Shown here one piece after another: positions 32,898 to 43,756 of a stretch of DNA of 64,000 nt (its first letter is position 1; each line of letters starts with the position of its first letter). The DNA is taken from positions 1,479,975 through 1,543,974 of the forward strand of contig CM030943.1 in the NCBI GenBank assembly GCA_018136815.1, given 5' to 3'. This DNA comes from Isochrysis galbana (lineage: Eukaryota; Haptophyta; Isochrysidales; Isochrysidaceae). Both the position numbers and the translations under genes were made by a program. A model generated the notes under the pieces. That model saw only the letters and a program-made list of their open reading frames with translations. It made no database searches and was not told where the DNA came from.

Positions 32898-34098
32898 AAT
32901 GTCGTTCTGCTGGCAGGCGACCAAGTCGCTTGGCTGATCCTGGGTGACGAGTGACGAGGTCCGTGATGCGTGAGAGGAGAGAGGAGAGAGGATGGCCTTC
33001 TGGTCCTGCATCAAGAGATTGAGATTGCCAGCTGCTCGGCACACTTGCACCATGGGACTCGTTTCACCGTGGCACGCGCGGTGGAAACATGTATATATAC
33101 GCGCTTCCAAACGGGGGTATCGTGCCCACGCGGCCCGAGGCTCCAAGGAGCTCTCAGCGCAATGGCGTTCAACCTTAGCTCTAACCAATAAAAGCAACCT
33201 CAAGCACAGAGTTAGCCTACGATTCGCGTCGCCCCAGATACCCTGAAGGAGCGGCACACACGTATAACGTGAAACAAGGGCTGCGAGCAGCAGACGGAGG
33301 CGTTCAGCAGTCGGGCGCAGTGTCGGGGCGCTGTTGAGGCCCTATATATAAAGTATTATTGCGGCGTGCAAAAACCCTCGTTTACCGCGTCCGTATTTGT
33401 CCCCCTCGAAAACGACTCATGCTCCTAAGAGTAAAGAAGAACAACAGCGGAAGGAAGAGAAGAGGGAAATTGAGCTGGAGCCCCTTACCCACTACCCACC
33501 CACCACACCCCAGATTTTATTAGGTATCTAGTGTTGTACTCGTAAGAGTAGTGTGGCTCGGTCGGCACGGCCACACGCCACTTCTGTCTACAATCTTCTA
33601 TATCTCCCTGTGCTTTCCTACGCTCCTGGTTGCTGGTGTCTCTCCTCTCTTTCTCTTTCTCCCGTCTCTCCTCTTCTTCTTCCTCTCTCCTCTCTCCCCT
33701 CTCTCCCCCTCTCTCACCTCAAACGCACCTGCGACTCCCAACTATTCCCAAATCTCTCCGCTCTCTTCTCCCTGCTTCCCCTTCTCCCCACTCCACTCCC
33801 CTACACACTCTCTCTCTCTCTCTCTCTCTTCCCCCCCTCTCCCCCCCCTCCCTTCCTCTTCCCCTCTCTCTCCCTCCACTCCCATCTCTCTGCTTCCCAC
33901 CCCCCCCTCCTCCCCCCCGCCCCGCCCTTCTCAGGTCTCCCGCGGCACCAGGCCAGAAGCGCTGGCAGGGGGCGGCGGAAGGGGGGGGGGAGGGGGAGGG
34001 CGAGGGAGGGCTGGGGAAGGCGGCGCAGCGCAGCCAAGCAGGTCAGCGGGAACGAAAGGGGCAGGGAGGGGCGCACGCACTCAGCCCCCACTCACGTC
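32898..34098. repeat. Intergenic with CT-rich tract
   Basis: A pyrimidine-rich tract fills about 33635-33930 (CTCTCTC and CCCTCC units), then G-rich DNA to 34030, directly upstream of the plus-strand gene at 34099. A short TATATATA stretch lies near 33092 and 33345. No gene in 32898-33630. Confidence 0.55.
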
Positions 34099-34677
34099 AT
34101 GCGCCCCTCCGCCTCCTCTGACGAGGTGGAGCGTGCCAAAGAGAAGTTTGCGGAGACTGCTGCTGCGCAGCGGAAGCTCCTGCTTGCCGCAGGCTTGAAG
34201 CCAGCGCACGTGTCCCGCAAGATGATGGACCAGCTGATTGAGAACCGGTCTGCTCCGTCGTGCACCTCCGATGAAGGCCTTTCCGAGCTCCATCAGCTCA
34301 TCAGTGAGACGGGCTTTGAGACGGTGCATGCAGCGGGCACGCTGATGCTCAGGGACGAGATCGCACGCCTGCGTAGCCAGGGTCACAGCACGGCAGAAGT
34401 GATACAACAGCTCGACCACCGGCTGAGCAGCGTGACAAAGTTGAGAACCACGAGTGACGAAAATCTGCTGTGCATGCCGCAGAAGAAGCTGAAACTCTGT
34501 GAAGGCAGCCCGCACAACCTGCCGGCCTCACGGCCGCGGAGCACCCCTTGTGTGTGGGACGTCGCCGCTTCCCGTCCCCTGGCCGACAAGCGGCCGCGGG
34601 AAGAGGTACCGAAAGATGTCAAGGCGGTGAAGCTGTGCAGGTCCCGCACGGAGGATGGCGAGGAGCAAGTCATATGA
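34099..34677 (+). CDS. Uncharacterised 192-residue, probably nuclear protein
   Basis: Starts at the first ATG after the CT tract. The first 120 residues are helical and charged (VERAKEKFAETAAAQRKLLL, KMMDQLIENRSAP, ISETGFETVHAAGTLMLRDE). The tail has basic Lys/Arg patches (KKLKLC, DKRPREEVPKDVKAVKL) suggesting nuclear import. No TM, signal peptide or catalytic motif. The even, non-repetitive sequence supports coding. Longer upstream frames are only Ser/Pro/Leu low complexity. No family recognised. Confidence 0.65.
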   Translation: MRPSASSDEVERAKEKFAETAAAQRKLLLAAGLKPAHVSRKMMDQLIENRSAPSCTSDEGLSELHQLISETGFETVHAAGTLMLRDEIARLRSQGHSTAEVIQQLDHRLSSVTKLRTTSDENLLCMPQKKLKLCEGSPHNLPASRPRSTPCVWDVAASRPLADKRPREEVPKDVKAVKLCRSRTEDGEEQVI

Positions 34678-37199
34678 TGGGCCACATCAAAGCTCAGGCG
34701 CCACAGCCTCTTCATGAGCATGGCGTCCCTATTTTGATGGCTTGACGTGTTGCTCTGCCTGCGCTCGAGCCACTTGGATACGAATCGCTTCCTACTTTGT
34801 TTGCGCCATGGTATAGCAACCTCGTTCGCTGCTCTTGTTGGGGCACTGACTACTCCTCCCACGGACTCTAGAGGTGTGGGTGCGCAGCACACGTCCACAA
34901 CGTGAGATGGTCATCATCCGGTCTAATTCACCATGCTTATCGCCATCTCCTGTGTACTGCACGAGACTGCTTCCGCAGCTCCACCGGACAACTCCCCTAG
35001 GAAGTAAAATATCATACCGGGTGCCTGTCGACATGCAGCTAGTTGAGGCCCGCTCGTCCTTGCATTCACGGTCGCCTTTCATGTGAGTGTGGCCACCACT
35101 CCTCGGCTTCTCAACATATCTTCATTTTGCCAATGGAGAGGATGGGGCTTCGTGTCTTCATGCGCGCAAAATAAGGCGCATGCATCTCGTAAACGTCAAT
35201 GCATCACCGGCGTTATCGGAGGAGTGCCATTGCCGGCAGACTGGGATCTCGCATTTTCTATACATCATCAAAATGCATTGCAAGTACTTTGGGACGGGTG
35301 GCGTCCTAGTACATCATTGCGACGTTGTACCCTACTTTGCTGTTGCAAGCACTTTCTTCATGATTCTCCGCTGCTCTTGCTATGAGCTTGCCCTTGCTCA
35401 GCACACCCATAGGTATACGAGAAGGTGTCGCATTTGTGTGAGCGGTGGGTTCCGTGCGGGTTAGCTCGTTGAAGTTGGAAGCCTTCAAGTGTCTGCGCCT
35501 ATAGAGTGGATTTGTTGCCGTCGTGGGTGCCTAGGTCTCTTTTGATCGTTGTCAGCTGCCACTCTTTTCGTGGAGCCGTACCTCTGTGGTGTGTGCGCGT
35601 GCGATGAGCGTTGATGAGGGGTTATGTGTTATGTATGTGGGGCGGGATTTGTGGTAAGTGGGATTGCTTGAATGTACAATAGCTATAGCTAGCCGGGGGG
35701 GTTTGGGTTTGCAGCGACTCAACGGGGACTCAACTGCGGCGTCTTGGCAAGTCGCGCCCTTGAGTCGTTGTTGAGTCTCGACTTCTCGTCTAGTGGGGGG
35801 GTATTGGGTCGGTGTCAGAGCAAGGCTGATCTCACTCTTGGAGATTGCCTGCGAGGGCGCGCGCCGGCAGCTAGCGCGGAACGCGGTTCTTGCGGGGAGC
35901 TCATGGAGCTTTCCTCGGGAGTGACTACAGGCATGGCGATCGACGCACGACGCACGGAGGGCGCGGAAGTGCATAAGGAGGCTTGTGGGGGGTGGTGGCA
36001 GGCGACTGGGGACTAGGGGTGGCTCAGGCGCGTGCTTGACTTGTATTGACTGGTTGACTCGGGGTATAGACTCGGGAACTCAGGGGGACTCGCTTGAGAA
36101 CGCGGAGGGACTCGACGAAGTTGCTACAACCACTCACGAAAAAACCCAAAACCCGACGACCACGGGCTCAAAAAACTAACGTAAACACTCCGGAATCATA
36201 CGATGAACAAACCCCTCCCGCGCGGCGAAGGCTGAGGTCGCACGCAGCGAACAACGACGGACAACGATGCTGTGAACAACAGGATACACCGACTCACGAA
36301 CACACCAGAATCATCCACCCAAACCAAGCAAATTATCAAGCAACCGCGACCCCAAATCACCGAGAACCCAAACACGTCGCGAGTCGCGAGAGCAGACGGA
36401 GAGAGAGAGAGCGAGAGAGAGAGAGACTCCGCAGCGACGGCCGGAGCGTGTCTCCCTTGTAACTTCCCACGTGGCGGAGAGTCCGAAGGGGAGCGTCATG
36501 TCGCGCGACCGCGGCGATCACTTCGGATACAGATCGCAACGAGATACCCTTGCGACGGAAGAAATCTTGCTGTTGACTGTTGAGCGTGAGCACCTTCTAG
36601 TTCTAGACGCTGCTCTAACGAACAACCCTAAGTAGCAACCAAGGGGGAGAAACACCAAAGGGGCCAAGGGCTTGCATGCAACTTGCATCAAGGGGAAAGA
36701 TTCCCTCACCCAAGAATAGGGGTGGGGAGGGGAAGAAAAAGTAAACCCTTTCCATCCTTCCTGGAAGCGAGTACTTTTTTCGTGAGGGGGGGCGAAGAAT
36801 TCCTCTGCCGCTTCTCGTCTGCGGAGCGGAGCGATGGTCTCCGCCTCGCTCGAGGTGGTCGATCTCCACCACGCTCCTGCGGACGTGTGGTGGGGTGTTG
36901 CAGGCTCGCTCGCGACTGGCGCGACAAGTTTGGCCCAAGAGATGGCTCTGTGGGTCGAACAGCACGTTCGCCCGCCGACCGAGCCGAGCTCTGGTGGTGG
37001 GCGCCTCAGTGTTGTCGTTTGAACCCCTCGTGACCCCCCACACGTTAGGTGGCCATGGCGGCCAATCTTGGTGACCCGACGCGCTCCGACGCGCGTGGAG
37101 CGGCTTATCACACCGGTGCGCTGCCCTCCTCACCTTGCACACCCGCGTCCGCTCACTCCGAACCCATAGCATGCATGTTGCGTGATACACACGTTTTCG
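34678..37199. other. Gene-poor stretch
   Basis: I find no supported gene in 2.5 kb. Short frames on both strands lack motifs. A GAGAGA tract lies at 36400-36425, and 36085-36330 has an A/C-rich leader style (ACAACGACGGACAACGA) resembling 18240-18290, perhaps another retroposon remnant. Confidence 0.4.
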
Positions 37200-37829
37200 C
37201 ATGCTCGCCAGGCCGTTCCTCTCCACAGAAACTGACATTCCCTTCGGTTACCGCGCAGATCCAGGAAGGCGCCTCGGCCACCACTCCAAAGTGGGATCTG
37301 AGGCGTCTAGAGCGGCTGATATCGGGCCCAGTCGTGCCCAGTTCCGTAGCCCACGCCTCTTGTCAGTGGTGCCGCGGGTACCGAGGCTCCCTCTCGGTAC
37401 TCACGGCACCATTCCCTCCTGTTACCCCGCAGGCGAAATATTCCAGCGCGATGTGCGCTGGCGCTGGCGCTGTGAAATTTTAATTTGCCGTGTGCGCGAT
37501 GCCAGACGTGCCGAAGGGGCGCGCCCGACCGCTTGCACGGCCGGGGCCGTGGTTGGTGCTACGAGTGGTGCCGTGGGCACCGAGGTCCCCCTTGGTACCC
37601 ACGGCACCATTTCCTCCCTTTGTCACACAAGCATGGATTGCAAGGTTGCAGGAAGGTTGTGGTGAGTTCGTGCTGACAGCGCGGCTGGTGCGAGAGCGGG
37701 CGCCAGAACCACCGCGCTGGACCGCTAGCGCAGCTGGAGCCGTGGCTCGCATTGCCTCCTCCAAGTGGTGCCGTGGGCACTGATCGGTGCCTACGGCACC
37801 ATTCCCTCTTTTTGCCTCGGAGTTTGGGT
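37200..37829. repeat. About 200-bp quasi-repeats, each with a palindrome
   Basis: Three GTGGTGCCG(T/C)GGG...CGGCACCAT palindromes occur at about 37367-37415, 37564-37612 and 37766-37803, spaced 197 and 202 bp. Each is followed by TTCCCTC- or TTTCCTCC-like sequence; GTTACCCCGCAG near 37421 also echoes GTTACCGCGCAG near 37248. The spacer sequence is otherwise diverged. Confidence 0.7.
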
Positions 37830-38340
37830 GTGTTGCCGGGCCGAATTTTACAAAAATTACATGGAACTGGTGAAACACGACTTTCTAAGGGTCTTGAACT
37901 ACGCCTTAGCCATAGGACGACTGAGTGTATCTATGAGAGAGGGAGACATCATACTGCTATATAAAAAAGGAGACACACGGGACCCGAGGAACTATAGGCC
38001 CGCGAAACTTTGTAGCTGCTTTGGTGTCATCATGAGGAATCCCTCCTTGATTTCTCTTGGAGTTTTGGGTGCAATTTTGAAAAGTCGATTTTTCCCGTCC
38101 CCACCCCTACCAAGAAGCGAACCTACACCCTACACCGATCTCCAAGGGGAGATGGCAAATTACACCTCAAATCTCGAGTGGATAGAGCATAGAGCAACCG
38201 ACTCGCTCGCCAAACACTACCTTGACCGAGAAGAAAGAAGCAAGGACCTACCAGCCAAGGGTAGCGGACCTAGGGAATGTGAGAGGAAATTTCCGCACGC
38301 CAACGCGAACGCCAAACGCCGGAAGGCAACGATACCCTAA
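37830..38340 (+). pseudogene. LINE reverse-transcriptase N-terminal fragment
   Basis: A plus-strand frame reads EFYKNYMELVKHDFLRVL, then SMREGDIILLYKKGDTRDPR and NYRP, the block preceding the catalytic fingers of non-LTR reverse transcriptases (usual pattern G-x-I-x-L-L-Y-K-K-G-D then NYRPI). After NYRPAKL the similarity ends and unrelated sequence follows to the stop. 5' and 3' parts are missing, so this is a dead copy. Confidence 0.7.
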
Positions 38341-39241
38341 CGAGGCCAAGCAGAACCTACGAAGAACAGGCCTGGACGACAACGAAGCCGTCAGCAGGTC
38401 CCAAGAGAGAACCGGAACCCAACGAGAAACGACAAGCCTTGCAAGAAGCTAAATAAGCAGCCTCCTCAAGGCACCCCGAGAGCCTGAGACAAGCGCGCAG
38501 CGAGCGACAGGCGACCTGGCTCCTTTGGGTCAAGATTACCCGAAAGGAGGAAACCTGGACTCTAGACCTGACGTAAACAGGCTAGAAGGAACGAAACGAG
38601 AACCCGAATTCTAGGCCGCTAGGGACGAACCTACCAACCTAGATGTGCCTGAGCTTCACCGTGTGGCCGCACGGCGAAGGACTTGGAAATGAGAGCATGG
38701 AAATCGCATCATCTGCGATGAATGCGACAGGGCAGAGCAAGACTTGCCCCCCCCCCGCGGGCAGAGGTGGATTAGTCATATCCGGACAGCCATCAGCCTG
38801 CCTAAGTTATAGTAGTTAGCATTGCGGTACCATTGACGTAGCTAATTATAAGAGGTCGGCGGTGCATATTTCACATTTGGAAGGGGGCCAACTGCCGCCT
38901 CGCCAGTGGTTGGAACGCTGTGAGCCGCATCGCCAACATCCCCTCGGACACGCGCTAGGGAGGCACTAGACGTCGGGGCGTAGTGATCGCACCAACAGCT
39001 TGCCAACATTTTTCCTATTAGATTGGATGAGTCCTCCCCTTCTTTGCTTAAGCCATACTTGCTGAGGCAGGTTGGTACAATCACGCGCCCGGACGGCTCC
39101 TCATTCCCATTTTGATGCACCCACCACTCTTCCTTTCTAACCCCCCCCCCCCCCCAAATCAACCATCATTTTGATGGGGTTGGTGTACAACACCTTGGCA
39201 TATGCGTTCGTGTTGAGCATGGGGTCGGGGGAGAGGGAACC
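38341..39241. other. No supported gene
   Basis: Only short frames; poly-C at 38747-38757 and 39139-39155. It is the 3' flank of the minus-strand VIP1 gene. Confidence 0.45.
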
Positions 39242-42200
39242 CTACGAGAATCCTGCGGACGCCTCGTCAAGACCCTCTTCATTGACCATCTCCTGCGCCG
39301 CCATGTCAAGCACACGGCTATGCGAACTCGAACGGGCTTTGCGTTTGAATAGCGGCGAGGGTAAGTGTTTTCGATCCTTCGTCCCCGTAGCCTTCGACGA
39401 GGCTGGCGGCGGTGTGGTGCGCAGAAAGTAAGAGAGGAAATTGTCGACGTCTTCCAGAGTGAGATCGTCTCTCGATGAGATGAACATGTCGTTAGGCAGC
39501 AGCTCGGGCCGCTCGTGCCATTCGCAGTCCGTCTTGCAAGGCTCGCCTAGATGGGCGGAGCTTGGGCTGGGTGGACGGGTAGTGGCAGGCGTCTGAATGT
39601 GCTGCCTGACGCCCTGCGAGACGAGCACTTGCACGGCGTACGAGGACGGCAGATTGGGGTCTGCTTGCTTCTTGTGTAGCACGCGGAAGACGATGTGAGT
39701 GAGGTACCCCAGCTCGAGCTTATCAAACTTTGCACGCGCCTCGTCGGAAAAAATGCTTTGCACCCCCCGCTCCTCCATGTTGTCTTCGTGCTGCACCGCG
39801 AACACTTCGGAGCCAAAGCGGAGCACGTTGAAGAGAGAGTGGATATGCGATTCGGACGTGAAGTAGAGCCGAGTGCGCACATGACGGTCGCCAGAGCGTA
39901 CATCTGTCATTGCCGATGTGTCGAGGCGATGCACTCGCTCTTCCATGTGGCGTTCTGCGTCCATGCCGGCTAGCATATCCTGCAGCAGCTTAGCGAGCAT
40001 CTTCCAGGCGATTTGAAGCCCAATGGATACCTTGTGTACGGGCTCGATGCCGTATTCCTGCGGCACCACGTACGAGGCCAGCGTGCGAGAAGCACCAAAT
40101 ATCTGGGGCAGGGCGCCCAGGCCGAGGTGTTCGTTGTGCACCATATCATATAGCGCATTATCATAAATGTCGGGGATCTTGGACGTGTCGTACACATCCT
40201 TGCGCGGAACGTAAAAGTCCTTGTACAGTTGCAACCAACGGCCATACTGCAGGTGCGGCGTCTCCCCATTCGCGACGCTGCTCTGGTTGACCACAGCGGA
40301 GCCTAGGGCAACATCGCGCGAGGGGATACGGGGCACACCGACGGCAGGCGTATGCTTGTGGAGCCGCTCTCGCAGCTCGCCGACCAAGTCCCCTACGAGC
40401 CCGTGCAATTGCTCGAGCGCCTGGCGGGGCGTTTGGTGCGACTTTCCCAGCCAGTGCGAGAAGAGCAGTCCCGGGTTTGGAAGCTCAGGCGCAGGCGCCT
40501 GATCAACGATCTGTCCGTGCTCAAGTCCACGTGCGCCCTCCGCGGCGCCATCTGCACCGGGCGTGGTCTCCGTGGAAGGAGAGACTTCGGTCGTCTCAAA
40601 TGTCTCGGGCGAGATGCGGTGCGAGAGGTTGAGTAATCGGCCAATCTGTTCCTTGGAGCGATCCATACCCGCACGGCCCTCTTCGCTCGTGTCATCAAGC
40701 ATGGCGGTCGCCGCCTTGTCCTTCGAGACGAGCGAGGCGAGAATCGGTGGCAAGGCGCCTTCAAGGTCGAGGAAGCCCTTGGTGAACGCGGCGGCCGTCA
40801 TCTGGACTCGCCCCTCATCGGAAGAATAAATCTTGAGGTCGTGACGATACGTCGAGTGTAGTCGAAGCACGCCGCCGCCCACCTCGTCACCTGGGTAGAG
40901 GGAGTTGCGGAATTTGGCTCCGAGCCAAGCTGCCTGTGCCTCGCCCAGCGCCGTCAACTCACCACCCCACTTGAGTATGAAGAGCGCCTCGGTGGCGATC
41001 TCCTTGGGCGGCGTACCATCCTCCGCGGCCGGGACAACCTCCCAAGCGATGGGCTTGATCTGGACCTTGCGGTTGATCCCCGAGAAGGGGTGCGACTGAA
41101 GCACCTGTTGCACAGTCATCAACTTATCGAGCTCCTCGTCACATCGGCCCGAATCGTCCCCCATCTGCGCTGCTGGATCTGACGATGCAGACTGACTCGC
41201 GGCAGCCCTCCTGCAGTCAAGTAGCCGCTGCTGCACCAACGACGAAATGATGGTCGTGAGCTCCTCCATGGCCCTGATCTTCTTGATTTTGAGCTCGGCG
41301 CGCGGGTCTTGCTTCTCCCCCAACAGCCCGAGCAGCGCGGGCTCGCTCGTCCGCATCTTTAGCTTTTGTTTTGGCGTGCGGTCGCCGTGACGAGTCAGGG
41401 CAACAACGCACAACAGCTCCGACTCGTCCGTGTCCGTGGGCGCGCGCAGGGACGCCTTGGGCGGCATCGGTCCCTTGTCGGCTTCGAGACGGTTGGGAGG
41501 TGGCATTTGGGGCTGTCCTTGAGGAAAGCGCTCGAGATGGTGCGGGCAGATGGCATGCAAACAGTACTGACGCAAGAGATTGGCGGAGTCGGTCCAGAAC
41601 TTGTGCGAATCCTTGACGAAGGACCAGCCATTCACGTCGCACACATACGACTTGCCGCCGGAGCGCAGCAGATCGAAGCCGCACAGTGTTTGCCCGAAGG
41701 CAAGAACCACTTTGCGCGCGATCTCCTTCTCGTCGTTCGTCAGGATGAGCGGGTAGCGGAGCTCTTTGCCACGCGCGTTGCGCACAACCTTGCCGTCAAC
41801 CACGGGGGACTTGCGCGCCTCGCCATGTGCATACTCTGGCCCAACAGCGTAGACCTTAACGTCCGTACCCTCCGTCTGGAGGAGTTCTTCGTAAATGTAG
41901 CTCCGGCCGTCGCAAGCGCGCGTGTTGTGCTCATCCGCATAGAACTGACTTGAGCGATCGCCCACCTTGCGGAAAAGGCGTTTTGAGCCCCCACCTGCTG
42001 AGCGAGGGTAGTAGATCCTGATGTCGTGGTCCTCTCCCGAGATGGGCTTCTCCACGATTGGCTTTTGCAGCCGCTTGCCGTCAATCTCGATGTAGTCCTC
42101 TTGCTCGTCTACAACAGAGCCGGAGCTCCCGTCGTGCACCAGGTAGTGCGGCACGGGCACGCCCACCGCCTCTAGCTTCCGGTAGATGGCGACTCTGTCG

Positions 42201-42763
42201 AATAGCAGCTCTTGCATCACAAGGTCGTTGAACACAAACGGCTTGCGTAGTGCGGCGTACGCCTGCGCTTTGCGGAGCGGGAAGCCGGATGAAAAGAATG
42301 CGATCAGCGCCTCGCATTCGGGCCACTTATCGACGGGCTCGTTGAGTATCATCTCTTCCGGGAAGGTGATCACGCGGAACTCAGAGCGCCCATCAGCAAT
42401 GAAGGCGGTCAGCCGATTAAGCGTCTCGAGCATCGGCGCCGATTTAGCCTTCTTTGCCATAGCGCAGACCCCGATCACGATTGGGCCGTCCGATATGCGC
42501 CGCCAAATGGTCTTCGGGATGAGTGGCGAGCCGCTCGACGCTTGGGAGGAGAGGAAGGGCGTCGACTTGGAGACACGGAATGGCGCTGGCGGCCGCTCGC
42601 TGGGCGGCTGGAGTGGCGCGGCTATGGCGGTCTGCGCTGAGACGCTATGCCTCACGGGCGGCGCTTTGATGCGCGGTGTGCGAAGCGAGTCCAGAAGATT
42701 GTACAGCCGGCCGAGCAGCCGGCGGCTCGCGCCGAGGACGGGGCCGAGGAGCCAGAGCAGCAT
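39242..42763 (-). CDS. VIP1: VIP1/PPIP5K inositol pyrophosphate kinase-phosphatase
   Basis: Intronless, about 1173 residues. The family adds a pyrophosphate to InsP6/InsP7 with an N-terminal ATP-grasp kinase domain and carries a histidine-acid-phosphatase-like C-terminal domain (family knowledge); cytosolic. The kinase domain covers about residues 92-440: IVIGVCAMAKKAKSAPM, KPIVEKPISGEDHDIRIYYP, CGFDLLRSGGKSYVCDVNGW. The phosphatase-like domain begins at about residue 455 with ALTRHGDRTPKQKLK and has the late motif YFTSESHIHSLFNVLRFG. I chose the ATG at 42763 because the in-frame extension to 43168 is only poly-Pro/Ser encoded by a G/C-homopolymer tract. All main family blocks are present, and length fits. 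Sense-strand pyrimidine-rich DNA lies upstream. Confidence 0.95.
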   Translation of the reverse strand: MLLWLLGPVLGASRRLLGRLYNLLDSLRTPRIKAPPVRHSVSAQTAIAAPLQPPSERPPAPFRVSKSTPFLSSQASSGSPLIPKTIWRRISDGPIVIGVCAMAKKAKSAPMLETLNRLTAFIADGRSEFRVITFPEEMILNEPVDKWPECEALIAFFSSGFPLRKAQAYAALRKPFVFNDLVMQELLFDRVAIYRKLEAVGVPVPHYLVHDGSSGSVVDEQEDYIEIDGKRLQKPIVEKPISGEDHDIRIYYPRSAGGGSKRLFRKVGDRSSQFYADEHNTRACDGRSYIYEELLQTEGTDVKVYAVGPEYAHGEARKSPVVDGKVVRNARGKELRYPLILTNDEKEIARKVVLAFGQTLCGFDLLRSGGKSYVCDVNGWSFVKDSHKFWTDSANLLRQYCLHAICPHHLERFPQGQPQMPPPNRLEADKGPMPPKASLRAPTDTDESELLCVVALTRHGDRTPKQKLKMRTSEPALLGLLGEKQDPRAELKIKKIRAMEELTTIISSLVQQRLLDCRRAAASQSASSDPAAQMGDDSGRCDEELDKLMTVQQVLQSHPFSGINRKVQIKPIAWEVVPAAEDGTPPKEIATEALFILKWGGELTALGEAQAAWLGAKFRNSLYPGDEVGGGVLRLHSTYRHDLKIYSSDEGRVQMTAAAFTKGFLDLEGALPPILASLVSKDKAATAMLDDTSEEGRAGMDRSKEQIGRLLNLSHRISPETFETTEVSPSTETTPGADGAAEGARGLEHGQIVDQAPAPELPNPGLLFSHWLGKSHQTPRQALEQLHGLVGDLVGELRERLHKHTPAVGVPRIPSRDVALGSAVVNQSSVANGETPHLQYGRWLQLYKDFYVPRKDVYDTSKIPDIYDNALYDMVHNEHLGLGALPQIFGASRTLASYVVPQEYGIEPVHKVSIGLQIAWKMLAKLLQDMLAGMDAERHMEERVHRLDTSAMTDVRSGDRHVRTRLYFTSESHIHSLFNVLRFGSEVFAVQHEDNMEERGVQSIFSDEARAKFDKLELGYLTHIVFRVLHKKQADPNLPSSYAVQVLVSQGVRQHIQTPATTRPPSPSSAHLGEPCKTDCEWHERPELLPNDMFISSRDDLTLEDVDNFLSYFLRTTPPPASSKATGTKDRKHLPSPLFKRKARSSSHSRVLDMAAQEMVNEEGLDEASAGFS

Positions 42764-42965
42764 GAGGGCACGTTGTGGGCACTCGGCCCGTTGAGCACCC
42801 AGCCCTTCGCACTGGCCTGGCCGGCTGGTGAAGCGCGAGGGCGATGGCAGGCGCGGGTGAGGCAGCGCAGCAGTCGCTGCAGTCGGTGGGGGAGGGTGAA
42901 AGCGGGGAGGGGAGGGGAGGGGGGGGGGGGAAGGCGGGCCGAGGGGAGAGAGGGGCGAGGGGGCA

Positions 42966-42998
<33 letters not shown>

Positions 42999-43756
42999 CG
43001 GGACCGAGGCGTGGAGAGGAAGAGGAAAAAGCGTGATAGAGAGAGAGGAAAGGGACCGGTAAAGACACCCCCCCCCCCCCGCCCCCCCCCCCGCCCCACC
43101 CCACCCACTCTCTCAGTCAAAGAGGAGAGAGAGAGGGAGGGGGGCGCGGCCGAGCGAGCGAGCGCCACATATACTAGGAGTACCAGTACTCTACTTACTT
43201 ACTACTCCTTCTATGTACCTGTCTTCCACAACTTTGTAACATGTAGTATGGCGCTGTTTATATGAACTCGAATACAGATACAGATGCCGTTTCCTTGCTT
43301 CCTTGCTTCCCCAGGCCACAGGGCCTCCATGGCCTCTCTCATTTCAAAGGAGGAGAAGAAAGAGGAGCGAGAGGAGGCGAACGAGAGGGGCCGACTTGAA
43401 CATTTTAATTTTTGGAACCGGCCCTCCGACGGCGACTTGACGGAAGCTGAACGCCTCCGTCCGCTGCTTGTCGCCCCTTGCTCACGTTTCCGTGTGTGCG
43501 ACTTCTGTGGGGTACCTGGAGCCTGGCGGGCCTAGACTAATTATTTTGTGCTAGGCCATCTGCCACTGCGCTAAGGCCCTTGCTTAGTAAGGGACCTGAG
43601 CCGCCGGGCTCGGTAAGCCCACCCCGAAGCGCCCACCCTTGCACGCTATATGTATGCGTATGGAGAGCTCTTAAGGCCGAGAAATAAAGACTCAGCAGCA
43701 CGCCTCCCTCGCCCTCGAGGGGGACTGACTGACAACGTGAGGCGGGCGCACGAACA
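42764..43756. repeat. Upstream purine/homopolymer tract and intergenic DNA
   Basis: 42900-43160 has G runs (a 34-bp nearly pure run at 42965-42998), GGAGAG units and poly-C. It lies directly upstream of the VIP1 start. The rest, to the tyrosine recombinase stop, shows no gene. Confidence 0.6.

Noticed and set aside
36683-37238. Overlapping plus and minus frames near 36.7-37.2 kb
   Set aside because: Open on both strands, no domain, no upstream tract, no start-codon preference.
43540-43680. Possible tRNA gene near GGGACCTGAGCC
   Set aside because: No cloverleaf, no T-arm GTTCRANYC and no acceptor stem could be drawn.
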